Part shown: positions 27,350 through 36,653 of the stretch, piece after piece
Position numbering within the stretch: position 1 is the first letter of the stretch
Layout of the letters: each line of letters starts with the position of its first letter
Source of the DNA: Myxococcales bacterium
GTDB taxonomy: Bacteria > Myxococcota_A > Polyangia > Polyangiales > Ga0077539
Direction: 5' to 3'
Assembly: GCA_013298625.1 (NCBI GenBank)
Contig: JAAFIF010000033.1
Span: forward strand, 1-64,000
DNA length: 64,000 nt
Notes under the pieces: model-generated
Database searches by the model: none
Told to the model about the DNA's origin: nothing
What the model saw: the letters and a program-made list of their open reading frames with translations, nothing else
Program-made: the position numbers and the translations under genes

Positions 27350-28130
27350 CTTGCTCGCTCTCGTTGGTCGACATCCGCGCTTCGAGCTCGCCCACGAGGC
27401 GGTCGAACACCGCCGCCACCGGCGGCATCCGCTTGCTCAAGAGCCCCACGGGCACGCCCGCCTGGCTCGCCTTCAAGAACACAGGGTCCCGCGGGATCGA
27501 CGTCTCGAGGATCACCCTGTCGTAGAGCGACCAGACCTCTTCGAGCGACGCGAGCACCACCGGGTCGCGAAAGGACGACATGCTCGCGAGCACGCCGAGC
27601 AGCTCGCAGCGGCTCCCGCGCTGCTGCAGCGCCGAGACGAGCTCGAGCATGTGCGGCATCGCCCGCAGCGAGAGCGGCTCGCACTGCACCGGGACCAGCA
27701 GACCGTTGGCCGCTTCGATCGCCGCGCGCGTCACGCCGCCGAGCCCCGCGGGCGTGTCGAAGATGATCAGGTCGTGCGTCGCCGCGAGGGCGTCGCGCAC
27801 GGTCTCGAGTGAGCGCGTACGCTGCACGCGCTCGCAGAAGTCATCGATGTCGAGCGCGTGCACCGCGCCCACGGGCAAGATGCTCAGCGTGCTCACCTTC
27901 GTCTGCACACAGGACTCGAGCGGACTCTGCCCGGCGCGCACGATCGCCGCGAGGCCGCTGCGATCCCGCAGCGATCCGGCGAGCGACAGGCCGATGGCGC
28001 CCTGCGGGTCCGTGTCGACGAGCAGCGTTCGGTAGCCGCGTCGCGCGAAGGCGAAGGCGGTGTTGAGCGCGATGGTGGTCTTGCCGACCCCCCCCTTCAA
28101 GCTGGCGATCGTGAGTGTGTAGCAGCTCAT
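27318..28130 (-). CDS. ParA/MinD-type ATPase
   Basis: A 270-residue deviant-Walker ATPase with KGGVGKTT (12-19), VDTDPQGA (about 39-46), and IIFDTPAGLGG (about 122-132). It carries the lysine that senses the partner's ATP, so it dimerises on ATP and could position cargo on DNA or membrane. There is no N-terminal DNA-binding domain, so it is a short orphan ParA rather than a plasmid partition type. No ParB follows. Instead a Roadblock-like gene overlaps its end and a DUF4388 gene precedes it by 51 bases, which suggests a role in cell polarity or protein localisation. Confidence 0.85.
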   Translation of the reverse strand: MSCYTLTIASLKGGVGKTTIALNTAFAFARRGYRTLLVDTDPQGAIGLSLAGSLRDRSGLAAIVRAGQSPLESCVQTKVSTLSILPVGAVHALDIDDFCERVQRTRSLETVRDALAATHDLIIFDTPAGLGGVTRAAIEAANGLLVPVQCEPLSLRAMPHMLELVSALQQRGSRCELLGVLASMSSFRDPVVLASLEEVWSLYDRVILETSIPRDPVFLKASQAGVPVGLLSKRMPPVAAVFDRLVGELEARMSTNESEQGDDEPIRLVD

Positions 28131-28181
28131 GGTGTGCGCAGGCCTATCGGTTGATGCTTCGCTGAGCGTTAGAGAAATCGG

Positions 28182-28880
28182 TCACTTGTCGCGCTCGGAC
28201 TCGGCGCGCACGCGCTGAAGCATCGTCTCGACCTGACGGTTGAGCGGCTGCTCCCTGAGGCACTGCTCGAGCGCCTCTCGCGCCTCATCGTACCGCCGTT
28301 GGATGTACGCGCTGAGCCCGCGTTGAAAAGTGGCGTTGAAATCAAAGCCCGACCCCTCGGACGCTGTCGGCTCAGCGGGAGCGCGTGTGGGCGCGGGTGC
28401 GGGCGTCGCGGCAGGCTGCGCCACGGCGTCGGGCGCGGGGGTCGCGGACATCGCGATCGTGCTCGGCGTCGGCTGCGGAAGGTCTTCGCCGAGCTCGTGG
28501 TAGTCGCGCGTCGCCGAGAGCGCCGAGCGGTAGAGCGCGTGCAGGATCTTGAGCGTTTGCAGCTGGCCGAAGGGAGAGGCGCGACACAGGTCGTCGATCG
28601 TCGCGATCCCGTCGACGAGCCGCGCGACCACGAGCGCCTCAGGGGTGCGCGCGGCCGACGCTGGGATCGGAGGCGCGACCGAGTCCAGGCCGCCGAGCTG
28701 CCGCGCGAGTCGCGTGACCAGAAAGCTCTTGATCTGTTGGATGCTCGCGCTCACCTGTAGGTCGTCTGGAACGAGCGCGCGCAGAACGAAGAGCACCTCG
28801 AGCGCTCGGTCGTAGTTCTTCGTGCGGACGAGGTCGATCACCTCGGCGCGAAGGTCTTTGATGCGCTCTTGCTGATCCAT
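28182..28880 (-). CDS. DUF4388/TPR-like protein
   Basis: A 232-residue soluble protein. Residues 1-60 are helical. A middle part has the wording of DUF4388/PATAN domains (PEALVVARLVDGIATIDDL, CRASPFGQLQTLKILHALY), which are common in deltaproteobacterial signalling. A Pro/Ala/Thr linker (about 140-180) precedes a C-terminal TPR-like hairpin (GLSAYIQRRYDEAREALEQC). It begins at MDQQERIKDL. It is the first gene of a codirectional set with ParA and Roadblock-like genes. Confidence 0.7.
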   Translation of the reverse strand: MDQQERIKDLRAEVIDLVRTKNYDRALEVLFVLRALVPDDLQVSASIQQIKSFLVTRLARQLGGLDSVAPPIPASAARTPEALVVARLVDGIATIDDLCRASPFGQLQTLKILHALYRSALSATRDYHELGEDLPQPTPSTIAMSATPAPDAVAQPAATPAPAPTRAPAEPTASEGSGFDFNATFQRGLSAYIQRRYDEAREALEQCLREQPLNRQVETMLQRVRAESERDK

Positions 28881-29111
28881 GCCGGGGGCGGTCGCGAGAA
28901 ACAGTCTCGGTGTGGGGCGGCGGTCAGGAGACTTCACCACGCATCGAGTCGTACCAGAGTTCGCCGACCCAAGGGCTGCGTTTGGCGCGTATGCGAATTG
29001 GCTGTTGGCGCGATCCGACGCAGCTGGCGCGCAGCGCAGCGCGTCACGGGCGATGAACACGGTGGACGACACGCCTGCGACTGACCGATGATCCGGCTCG
29101 GAGGCACGAAG

Positions 29112-29483
29112 ATGGATACGAGGCTGCTCGAGACCGCGGTTGTGGAGCTCAAGAACATCCTTCGCGACGGACTGCTCGCGACGGACATCTGGGATCGCGC
29201 GTCGGGTCTGTCGCTCGCGGGGCACAATCAGCAACCGGTGGCCGTGGCGCTGTTTACGCGCATCACGCAGGACATCGACAGCACGCTCGGAGACGCTTCG
29301 TTTCCGCGGCTCGCGAAGTACTACATGCTCGACCTCGACGGAAATCACACCATCGTCGTGATGAACCACGGCGAGCTGCTGCAGGGCGTGCTGGTCGACA
29401 ACAAGCGCGCGAACCTCGGCTTGCTCTTGTCCGTGGCGATCCCGAAGATGATCGACATCGTCGGCAAGGCGAAGGCTCGCTGA
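29112..29483 (+). CDS. Roadblock/LC7 domain protein
   Basis: A 123-residue protein that is all Roadblock/LC7: LLATDIWDRASGLSLAG, FTRITQDIDSTL, YYMLDLDGNHTIVVMNHG and LLLSVAIPKMIDIVGK. The start MDTRLL has GGAGG seven bases upstream, which favours it over an ATG at 29088. In myxobacteria such proteins (MglB-like) regulate Ras-like GTPases. It is divergent from the DUF4388/ParA/Roadblock set and followed by the CapA-like gene after six bases, so the two are likely cotranscribed. Confidence 0.8.
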   Translation: MDTRLLETAVVELKNILRDGLLATDIWDRASGLSLAGHNQQPVAVALFTRITQDIDSTLGDASFPRLAKYYMLDLDGNHTIVVMNHGELLQGVLVDNKRANLGLLLSVAIPKMIDIVGKAKAR

Positions 29484-29489
29484 TCGATC

Positions 29490-30665
29490 GTGGCCGCGCG
29501 CGCTCGCTCGCTTCGGGGGCTCTCGTTGATCGTGTGCGCGTCGGTCGCGGCCGTCGTGGTCGGACGCTCGTCGCGCGCGCAGACCGCGGGCAACACCGCG
29601 AGCGCCGCGCCGCAGCGGCCTGCGTCACGCGCGGTGACCATCGCCGCGACGGGCGACGTGCTCGTGCACCGCAGGGTCGTGGCCGCGGCGCAGACGCACG
29701 CGAACGAAGGGGGATTTCGCTGGATTCTCTCGGCGCTCGGCGCGCAGCTGCCCGCGACGGACGTCGGCTTCGTCAACCTCGAGTCGCCGTTGACCGAGGC
29801 GTTTCGCTCTCCGGCCAACGCGACGCCCCCCGTGCTGGGCGCGCCGACGAGCTACGGCGCGGACCTCGCCGCGACGGGCTTCGACGTGCTGTCAGTGGCC
29901 AACAACCACGCGTTCGATCAAGCGGGCGACGGGCTCGCGATCACGCTCGACGCGATTCGCGCGGCGGGGATGGTCTCGGTCGGCGCGGGGCGCACGGAGG
30001 CTGACGCGCGCGCGCCCGTGGTGGTCGTTCGCGACGGCGTTCGCGTGGCGTTCGTGGCGACGACCGAGCGGATGAACAACGGCTCGTCGCCGAATCGCGC
30101 GGGCGTTCGGGTGTTCATGTACGACGCGGCGAAGGTGCAGCAGTCGCTGACCGCCGCGCGCGCGACGGCGGACGTCGTCGTGCTCTCGATCCATTGGAGC
30201 CATGATTTCGTGCGCACGCCCACGGCCGAGCAGCGACGGCTCGCGCGGCAGCTCGTCGCGTGGGGCGCCGACGTGATCGTCGGTACGGGGCCGCACATCT
30301 TGCAAGAGGTCGAGCGCATCCCGTCGCCGCGAGGCGAGGCGGTGTGCGCGTATTCGCTGGGCAACGTGGTGTCGAACCAGGGCTATCGCTATCGCGTGGG
30401 AAGGGCGCTCGACGAGGCCGCGCTGCGATCGGCGCTCGACAACCCGATGACTCGCGACGTCGTGCTCTTGCGCGTCGGCGCAGAGCGCGTTGCGAACAAC
30501 GTCCGCATCACCACCCTCGAAGCCCGCGCGTTTTGGAACGAGAACCGTTCGCCCAACGACGAGCTGCGCCTCGTCGCGCTGCGCTCGGTCGCCCCCGCGC
30601 TGCGCGACGAGCGGCTCGCAGTCATGCGCAGGACGCTCGGCGCTGCGGTGACGGTCGTCCCGTAG
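29490..30665 (+). CDS. CapA family exported metallo-enzyme
   Basis: A 391-residue protein of the PgsA/CapA poly-gamma-glutamate family (metallophosphatase fold). A signal segment (LSLIVCASVAAVVVG) is followed by ATGDVLVHRRV (metal-binding Asp), VNLESPLT, VANNHAFDQAGDG, SIHWSHDF and GTGPHILQEVE, YSLGNVVSN. The usual HWG/H residues are present as SIHWSHDF. The family acts in capsule or poly-glutamate export, or as phosphatases; the substrate is unknown. GTG start. Confidence 0.85.
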   Translation: MAARARSLRGLSLIVCASVAAVVVGRSSRAQTAGNTASAAPQRPASRAVTIAATGDVLVHRRVVAAAQTHANEGGFRWILSALGAQLPATDVGFVNLESPLTEAFRSPANATPPVLGAPTSYGADLAATGFDVLSVANNHAFDQAGDGLAITLDAIRAAGMVSVGAGRTEADARAPVVVVRDGVRVAFVATTERMNNGSSPNRAGVRVFMYDAAKVQQSLTAARATADVVVLSIHWSHDFVRTPTAEQRRLARQLVAWGADVIVGTGPHILQEVERIPSPRGEAVCAYSLGNVVSNQGYRYRVGRALDEAALRSALDNPMTRDVVLLRVGAERVANNVRITTLEARAFWNENRSPNDELRLVALRSVAPALRDERLAVMRRTLGAAVTVVP

Positions 30666-30671
30666 CGAGCG

Positions 30672-32135
30672 CTACGGCCCTTTGATCGACGCGAGCTCAC
30701 CCGCGGCGAGCGAGTCGTGGCCGAAGCGCGGGCTGGTGATGCCCATGGCGTTGACGAAGGTGTTGAGCAGCGTGTTGTGCGCGACCGTGCGTCCGCCGGT
30801 GCGCGCGTCGACGAACGTGCCCTGCTTCAAGTACCCGTTGCCCGAGCCCGCGATGATCCACGGAACATCCCCGTACCCGTGCGGCGGCCCCGTCGCGAGG
30901 TCGTTGACCCACACGGCCATTCCCGTGTCGAGCAGCGTGCGGCCGCCCGGCACCGTGCGCGCCGCGAGCTTGTCGCAGAGGTACTTGAACAGCCGCGCGT
31001 GCATGCGATCGATCTGCGCGTGCCGCTGCTGCGCGTCGTTGATGGTCGTGCCCGTGTCGCCGTCGCCCTGAATCCTGTGCGAGATCCAGTGGTACGAAAA
31101 CGCCCCTGAAAACCCAGGCAGATCGTAGGGCGTCCCGTCGTTGCCGTTGCCCACCTGCAGCGTGGCCGACGACGTGTAGCCGCAGCTCAGCGCGATGTCG
31201 AGCACGTCGATGTGCAGCCGCGCCAGCGTGTGCAGCGCGGCCGAGCCGTCCACCACGATGACGGTCTGCCGCATCCCGTCCACGGTCATCTCGCGCTCGA
31301 ACGGCATCACGCCCGCGCGCAGCGCGCCCGCTTCGGCCGTGGGGAGCTGGCAAGACATCCGTCGCTCGACGTCGCGGATCGAGTCGAAGTGCAGCTGCAG
31401 TCGGTCGCGGTCGTCCCGCGAGAGGTCCGTGCGGCCGAGCAGCGCGCGCATCTGCTCGCGCACGAGGTCGTTGACGCTCTGGCGCGCGGTGCGAATGCGC
31501 TCGAACTCGGCCTCGGTCGAGCCGGTCATGCCGATGACGGCTTGATACGCGTTCCAGGGATTTCGCTGGGCGCCGCGCAGGTTGCGGGCGCCCGAGTAGC
31601 TGAGCACCTCGGCGATGTAGCCCGTGCGCGGGCCGGCCATGAGCGTCAGCGGCTCCCTTCGCCGCGCGCCCTCCATCGGGTTGACCTCGCGCGCGATGCG
31701 GTAGTCCACGGACTCGCCGACGGCGCGGGACTGATTGCGATCGAGGTTGGGATCCGTGCGGTCGATCTCGTTGGCCGTGAGCACTTGATTGCCGCCGCCG
31801 CTGTGGCCGCAGCCGCGACCGTCGAACGCGAAGCGCGTCCCCTTCACCATCAGCAGCCGCGAGCGGTGCGCGACGAGCTCGTCGACCGTGCGGCCGCGCA
31901 TCGACGCGTCGGTGAGCGCGCCCACAGCCGAGGGCCAGAACATCTCTGCCTCGCGAACGCTGCCGTCGCCGTTGCGGATCTCTTGCGCGCAGCCGTTGGC
32001 CTGCCGCATCGCGACGAAGAACTGCGACGCCGTCGCCGGGCGCGTCTGCGCGAAGGCCGTCGAACGGCCGATGGACTCGAGGATCGGCAAGCCGAGCGTC
32101 ACGCCCGCGCCCTTGAGAAACAGCCTGCGGTTCAT
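30672..32135 (-). CDS. DUF1552 protein, Tat-exported
   Basis: A 487-residue protein with an N-terminal Tat signal (MNRRLFLKGAGVTLGLPIL). The rest is the DUF1552 family (HxxSHH-type, related to sulfatase-like DUF1501): GCGHSGGGNQVLTANEID, PLTLMAGPRTGYIAEVLSYS, HWISHRIQGDGD and DTGMAVWVND. The role is not experimentally known; these genes always pair with DUF1588/1592 partners and are common in Planctomycetes and Myxococcota. The ATG overlaps the stop of the partner (ATGA). Confidence 0.85.
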   Translation of the reverse strand: MNRRLFLKGAGVTLGLPILESIGRSTAFAQTRPATASQFFVAMRQANGCAQEIRNGDGSVREAEMFWPSAVGALTDASMRGRTVDELVAHRSRLLMVKGTRFAFDGRGCGHSGGGNQVLTANEIDRTDPNLDRNQSRAVGESVDYRIAREVNPMEGARRREPLTLMAGPRTGYIAEVLSYSGARNLRGAQRNPWNAYQAVIGMTGSTEAEFERIRTARQSVNDLVREQMRALLGRTDLSRDDRDRLQLHFDSIRDVERRMSCQLPTAEAGALRAGVMPFEREMTVDGMRQTVIVVDGSAALHTLARLHIDVLDIALSCGYTSSATLQVGNGNDGTPYDLPGFSGAFSYHWISHRIQGDGDTGTTINDAQQRHAQIDRMHARLFKYLCDKLAARTVPGGRTLLDTGMAVWVNDLATGPPHGYGDVPWIIAGSGNGYLKQGTFVDARTGGRTVAHNTLLNTFVNAMGITSPRFGHDSLAAGELASIKGP

Positions 32136-33835
32136 CGCATCACCTCCGCCGCGGTCGAGCGCGCTGTGAACGTCGGGCTGGTCAAGATGGACTCGACGAG
32201 CTCGAGCACCGGGCGGTCTTCGCGCGACCGCGCTCCGACGATTTGAATCAACGTTCGGTCCTCAGTTTGCGGCCCGCGGCCCGCGAGAAACTCGAGCCAG
32301 TAGCGCGCGTAACACTCGTGCGCTTGCGTGCTGCCCGTGATGAGCTCGGTGAGCTCGACGCCGTCTCTGAACATCACCAGCCTGCCGTCGAGCGTGTACT
32401 GCCCGCTCGAATCCACGGGCTGAGCGCGGTCCGTCGTTCGGTACGCGCCGACCGAGTCGTAGTGCTCGAACGCGAAGCCCATCGGGTTGATCAGCGTGCT
32501 GTGGCAGCCCGAGCCGCAGGTGCCCGGCCCGGTGTGCGCGTTGACGGTCTGCCTGTTCGTGCTGTTCGGCGGAACCGCGGGCAGCGCAGCCACGTTGGGC
32601 GGCGGCGACGGCAAGCCCGCGCAGAGCACCTTCAAGTTGACCGCGACGCCGCGATGAATCGGGTCGGGGTCGACCGAGTACGCGCGCGAGGCGAGAAAGC
32701 CCACTTGAGTGAGCATTCCGCGGCGCTGCGTGCGGTCGAGATCGACCCTGCGAAACGTCCCGTCGAACGTCCCCGCGAGCCCGTACACCCGCGCGATGTC
32801 GTCGTTGGCGAACGTGTACTCCGCCGAGAGCAGCTGCCGCAGCCCCGCGCGCCGCGTGAAGACCACGTCTTCGACGAACATCCGCGCTTCGGTGAGCATC
32901 GACGCCGGCAGCGACGCGCGCCACTGCGGAAACCGCATCGCGTCCCGCCGCACGTCCCCGAAGTGATCCCAGTCGTAGAGCTGCCCGTGAAATCCCAGCA
33001 GGACGTTCTTCGCGCGCGCATCGCCGAGGAGCCTGCGCGCTTGCACCACGAGCGACTCCGTTCGAGTGAGCTCTCCGCGCGAGGCGGCGGCGAAGAGCTC
33101 GTCGTCGGGCATGGTGTTCCACAGCGCGTAGGACAGCCGCGTGGCGATCTCGAAATCGTCGAGCGGGATGCGTCCCTCGCGCACCGCGCTGCTGCGCTCG
33201 ACGCGGTAGAGAAAGTTCGGCGACTGCAGCATCACGCGCAAGACGAGCTCGATGCCCGACGCAAACGCGTCGCCCCCGAGGATCATCGCGCCGCGGTCGT
33301 ACAAGCTCGTGAGGTGCTGGTCGATCTCCGCGGGGCTCAGCGGTCGGCGGTACGCGCGCTGCCCGAAGTGCTCGATGAAGGCCCGCGCGCGCATCCGCGG
33401 ATCGGCCGGCGGATTCGCGGGCAACAGCCGCGTGAGCGCGGCGCCGTCGCGGGCGATGCGCGAGGCGAGGGTCTCTGCTGCCGTCTGGTAGTCGCTCCAG
33501 AGCTGCTGGCCGACGCGCAGGGTCGTTCCGTTGTTGGCAAACGTCCCGCTCGTCGCGTCGGGAGAGAACATCGACGACGTCCCCGGCGCGGCGTCGAGCT
33601 TGAGCAGGTCGCGCACGGTCGACTCCCACTGCCCGTGCGTCAGCCTGGGAAACCGCGTCGTCGCAGGGATATCAATGGTCGGCGCGGGCGCCGCTCCATC
33701 CGCCGCGACGGCAGCGTCCGCCGCGTTGCCCTGCTGCAACGGCGTGTCCTGGATCTTGCCCGTACAGCCCATCAGCACGACAGCGATGCACGCAGCTCGC
33801 GCGGTTGGGGGGAGTGTCGAGAGGCTCGCTTTCAT
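32132..33835 (-). CDS. DUF1592/DUF1588 lipoprotein, DUF1552 partner
   Basis: A roughly 567-residue lipoprotein (lipobox VLMGC) with consecutive DUF1587-like, DUF1592 (LSYALWNTMPDDELF), DUF1588 and DUF1585 blocks. Region CGSGCHSTLINPMGFAFEHYD is the c-type-heme-like or metal motif of DUF1588, with three residues between the cysteines. Together with DUF1552 it forms a pair proposed to act on polymers or in electron transfer at the cell surface; no reaction is established. ATG at 33835 has AAGGA 12 bases upstream and is preferred over the GTG at 33844. Overlaps the DUF1552 gene by four bases. Confidence 0.85.
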   Translation of the reverse strand: MKASLSTLPPTARAACIAVVLMGCTGKIQDTPLQQGNAADAAVAADGAAPAPTIDIPATTRFPRLTHGQWESTVRDLLKLDAAPGTSSMFSPDATSGTFANNGTTLRVGQQLWSDYQTAAETLASRIARDGAALTRLLPANPPADPRMRARAFIEHFGQRAYRRPLSPAEIDQHLTSLYDRGAMILGGDAFASGIELVLRVMLQSPNFLYRVERSSAVREGRIPLDDFEIATRLSYALWNTMPDDELFAAASRGELTRTESLVVQARRLLGDARAKNVLLGFHGQLYDWDHFGDVRRDAMRFPQWRASLPASMLTEARMFVEDVVFTRRAGLRQLLSAEYTFANDDIARVYGLAGTFDGTFRRVDLDRTQRRGMLTQVGFLASRAYSVDPDPIHRGVAVNLKVLCAGLPSPPPNVAALPAVPPNSTNRQTVNAHTGPGTCGSGCHSTLINPMGFAFEHYDSVGAYRTTDRAQPVDSSGQYTLDGRLVMFRDGVELTELITGSTQAHECYARYWLEFLAGRGPQTEDRTLIQIVGARSREDRPVLELVESILTSPTFTARSTAAEVMR

Positions 33836-34027
33836 CACGGCCACGGTCCTTCACGGTGTGCGGTTGAGCGCAGAACTTGCGGTCAGTGTACCGGGATTCG
33901 CCCGCGCGCGTAGCGATCGGGTGCATGTGGTTTGTGCGAACGATTGTTCGGTGAAGCGACCAAATGCGCGGGATGAGCGCTGCGGGGGTGATCGCGGTTG
34001 TGCGTCGCCCGTGGTAGCGCTGCCGGC

Positions 34028-34450
34028 GTGCGCATCGTGCTCGACACCAACGTGATCGTGTCGGCGTTGCTGAAGCCCGAGAGCGTTCCGGGCCGCGCGT
34101 TGGCCGCGGTGTGGGAGAAGGGCGCGACGGTGCTGTACGACGGTCGCGTCGCGGACGAGTACCGCGAGGTGCTCGGGCGAAAGAAGTTCGCCTCGATCGA
34201 CCGGGCCGCGATCGCGCGCTTCTTCGCTGCGCTGCAAGCGCACGGCGAGGCGCTGCGTTCGGTGCCTCCGTGCGCAGACGCGATGAACGACGAGGACGAT
34301 CGCATCTTCGTCGAGGTCGCGATCGCCGGCCGCGCCGACGCGATCGTCACGGGAAATCTCCGGGACTTCACCGCCGCCCGCACGTACGAGATCCACCCGC
34401 CCGCCGCGCTGCTCGCGCTGCTCGAGCGCCGCCCGCCCCGCGCTCACTGA
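34028..34450 (+). CDS. PIN-domain RNase toxin-like protein
   Basis: A 140-residue PIN protein of the COG1569 toxin family. It has acidic metal ligands at LDTNVIVSAL (Asp at position 6), ADEYREVL, NDEDDRIF and ADAIVTGNLRDF, so the active site looks intact. PIN toxins cut RNA, often tRNA or rRNA, and normally follow an antitoxin gene. None is visible in the 180 bases upstream. GTG start at 34028. Its stop overlaps that of the convergent Thg1-like gene by seven bases. Confidence 0.8.
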   Translation: MRIVLDTNVIVSALLKPESVPGRALAAVWEKGATVLYDGRVADEYREVLGRKKFASIDRAAIARFFAALQAHGEALRSVPPCADAMNDEDDRIFVEVAIAGRADAIVTGNLRDFTAARTYEIHPPAALLALLERRPPRAH

Positions 34451-35205
34451 CGCTGCACGATCCCTCGCACGAGCGCGTCGAACTCGCTCTTCATGGGCAG
34501 CTCGTACTGCACGACCGCGCGGCGCTTGGGGCTCTTGCGCGCGGGCGCCGCTGGGTCTGTCTCGTCGCGCGGCTCGTCCTCCCACAGCACGCCGATCCCG
34601 CGCTTCTGCCAGGCCGGAACGTCGTTGAAGTTCACCCCGGCGCGAAAGAGCATCTCGTTGCGATCGGCCACCGAGACGCCCTGCAAGCGGGTCGTCGCTT
34701 CGTGGTCGTCGAGCCCCTGCCGACGCAAGAGCCAATACGAGTGCCCGTTGAGCGCGTTGCGGTGCGCGTCCTCGTGGCGCCAACGAAAGTACTCGACCAC
34801 GCGCTCGACGTCGGGGAGCTGCGAGATCCGCGCGTCGAACACGCCCACGCGCCCGAGCTCGAGCGAGAACTTCGCGCTCGCCTCTCCCGCGAGCACCGAG
34901 AGGTACTTGCGGAGCTTTCGCCCGAAGAGCGACTCGTCCTGCCGAAAGAGCAGCGAGAGCTCGTCGCTCTGCGTGTAGCCGAAGAGCACCGAGAAGCCGC
35001 AGGACGTCACGAGGTGCACGAGCGTGGCCACCATGCAGTCGCGAAAGCGCGCGTCGTACGGCGCGTCGAAGCCCTCGGTGACGTGCGTGAGCCTCGAGAA
35101 CGAGCGCCCGTCGATGCGGGCCACCATGTGGATCCCGGGCAGCACACAGTGGTCGTGCGCGGTCTCGTACACGCGCATCCGTCGGTCGAGCTGTTCGAAC
35201 TTCAT
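34444..35205 (-). CDS. Thg1-like tRNA 5' nucleotidyltransferase
   Basis: A 253-residue protein of the Thg1/TLP family: the palm metal-binding MVARIDGRSFSRLTH (about 27-41) and second catalytic block YTQSDELSLLF. It lacks the eukaryotic extension. Bacterial Thg1-like proteins add nucleotides in the 3'-5' direction to repair truncated tRNA 5' ends; the same enzymes can act on tRNA-His. MKFEQLD is the start (35205). It is convergent with a PIN nuclease, which might cleave the RNA that this enzyme repairs; that is inference. Confidence 0.85.
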   Translation of the reverse strand: MKFEQLDRRMRVYETAHDHCVLPGIHMVARIDGRSFSRLTHVTEGFDAPYDARFRDCMVATLVHLVTSCGFSVLFGYTQSDELSLLFRQDESLFGRKLRKYLSVLAGEASAKFSLELGRVGVFDARISQLPDVERVVEYFRWRHEDAHRNALNGHSYWLLRRQGLDDHEATTRLQGVSVADRNEMLFRAGVNFNDVPAWQKRGIGVLWEDEPRDETDPAAPARKSPKRRAVVQYELPMKSEFDALVRGIVQRQ

Positions 35206-35323
35206 GGGGATGATGGCTGCAGAGGGTAATGCGTGACGGGGAGACGGGCAGAGATTCTGCAACGGGTTGGTGTGGCTTTGGTGGCTCAGCGCTCGAGTGG
35301 TTGATCGCGCCCCCCGCGCGCGC

Positions 35324-36541
35324 TCATCGCCGAGCCCTCTCCGCGGCGCGCTCTGCGCGGGCGAGGGCCCGCAGGAGCACCGGGCGCTCGCCGAACCGAG
35401 CGACGCCGTCGCGCGCGACGCGCAGCGCGTCACCGGGCCTGCGGGCCCAGCGGAGGTAGCGCGAGGCGCGGGCGAACGTTCCGGCGCGGCAGCGAGGGTG
35501 CGGCAGCGCGAGGAGGACGAGCTTCACCGCGCGCGTGAGCCTCGCGGCGACGATGCGCTCGAACGCTGGCGTGTCGTGCAGCGTCGCGCTCGCCATCATC
35601 ACCAACAGCGGAACCACCGCGCGCTGCTGCTCCTCGGGCACCCGCTCGCACAGCGCGCGAACGTACTCGGTCGGGTCGCTCAGCCGCTCGATCGCGCGGC
35701 TCTTCTCCGCGGCGTAGCTCGCGAGAAACACCAGCTGCGTCGCCGGCGCGAGCGCGCGCAGGCGGGCCTCGAAGTCCGTCCCGTCGAAGAGATACTCGTG
35801 CGCGAGCGAGCCCGCTTCGAGCAGCGCGCGCTCTGTGTGGCTCAAGCGCGAGACGTACCTTCGCGGCAAGCTGCGGATCGCTTGCTCGTCGATCATCGCG
35901 ATCATCGCGGCGTCCTGCGCGTCGACGCGTCCGCGCGCGTTCGACTTCGAGCGACGGTCCGCGGGCTTGGTCCGAACCAAGAGCGGGGCGCAGCGGCTCT
36001 TGATCCAGCCGAGAGTCTGCCGCTCGGACTTCGCTGCGGGCGCGTACGTCGAGAGCCGTCCGCGCATCGCGTCGCCGAATCGAGCGAGGCTGTCCTGGTG
36101 CCACGGATCGTCCTCGGGCGTCCCTCGAACGCCCCAGAACAACGCGATCGCGACGACCTCGTGCACGCCCGTGATCCATCGCTCGAGGTCCGCGACGAAC
36201 CCGTCGATCGCCGCGGGCATCGCGTCGAAGAGCTTCGTCATGGCGGCGCGCGCGGCGACGAAATCCCGGGCAGCCACCGCGGATTCGTGCGCTTGCACCA
36301 GGGCGCGCGGCGCGTAGCGATAGAGCACGGTCGAGTCGTACGAGTCTCCTCGGCTGCCGAAGTAGCAAAACGACTCTCCCCATCCCCACACGTACGCGAG
36401 CGGCTCGGGGCACCCCTGCATCACCTTCGCTCGCTCGTGCTCGGCCACGGGACGCGCGAACCACAGAAACACCTCGGCGCACTTGTCGACGGACTCGAGG
36501 TCCGGCGTCCCGTGGTTGATCCAGAGAAAGGGGAAGCTCAT
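35324..36541 (-). CDS. Hypothetical protein, unknown
   Basis: A 405-residue soluble protein without signal or membrane segments. It has aromatic-rich phrases (FPFLWINHGTPDLE, YVWGWGESFCYFG, WHQDSLARFGDA) and a helical second half. No family is recognised. It lies upstream of the Thg1-like gene on the same strand, 118 bases away, and is divergent from the P450 gene. Confidence 0.6.
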   Translation of the reverse strand: MSFPFLWINHGTPDLESVDKCAEVFLWFARPVAEHERAKVMQGCPEPLAYVWGWGESFCYFGSRGDSYDSTVLYRYAPRALVQAHESAVAARDFVAARAAMTKLFDAMPAAIDGFVADLERWITGVHEVVAIALFWGVRGTPEDDPWHQDSLARFGDAMRGRLSTYAPAAKSERQTLGWIKSRCAPLLVRTKPADRRSKSNARGRVDAQDAAMIAMIDEQAIRSLPRRYVSRLSHTERALLEAGSLAHEYLFDGTDFEARLRALAPATQLVFLASYAAEKSRAIERLSDPTEYVRALCERVPEEQQRAVVPLLVMMASATLHDTPAFERIVAARLTRAVKLVLLALPHPRCRAGTFARASRYLRWARRPGDALRVARDGVARFGERPVLLRALARAERAAERARR

Positions 36542-36653
36542 CGCGTCGGTGATCGTACGCGCGTCGCGCGACGTGTGAATTGTGGAGCCCGTGTTGTGCG
36601 CGGCGATCGATCGCTGCCCACGGCCCCGCGCGGTGCCCTATCGTCAGCGGGCG

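Noticed and set aside
28879..29091. 70-residue plus ORF after DUF4388
   Set aside because: It starts antisense inside the DUF4388 start codon, has no ribosome site and no recognisable product.
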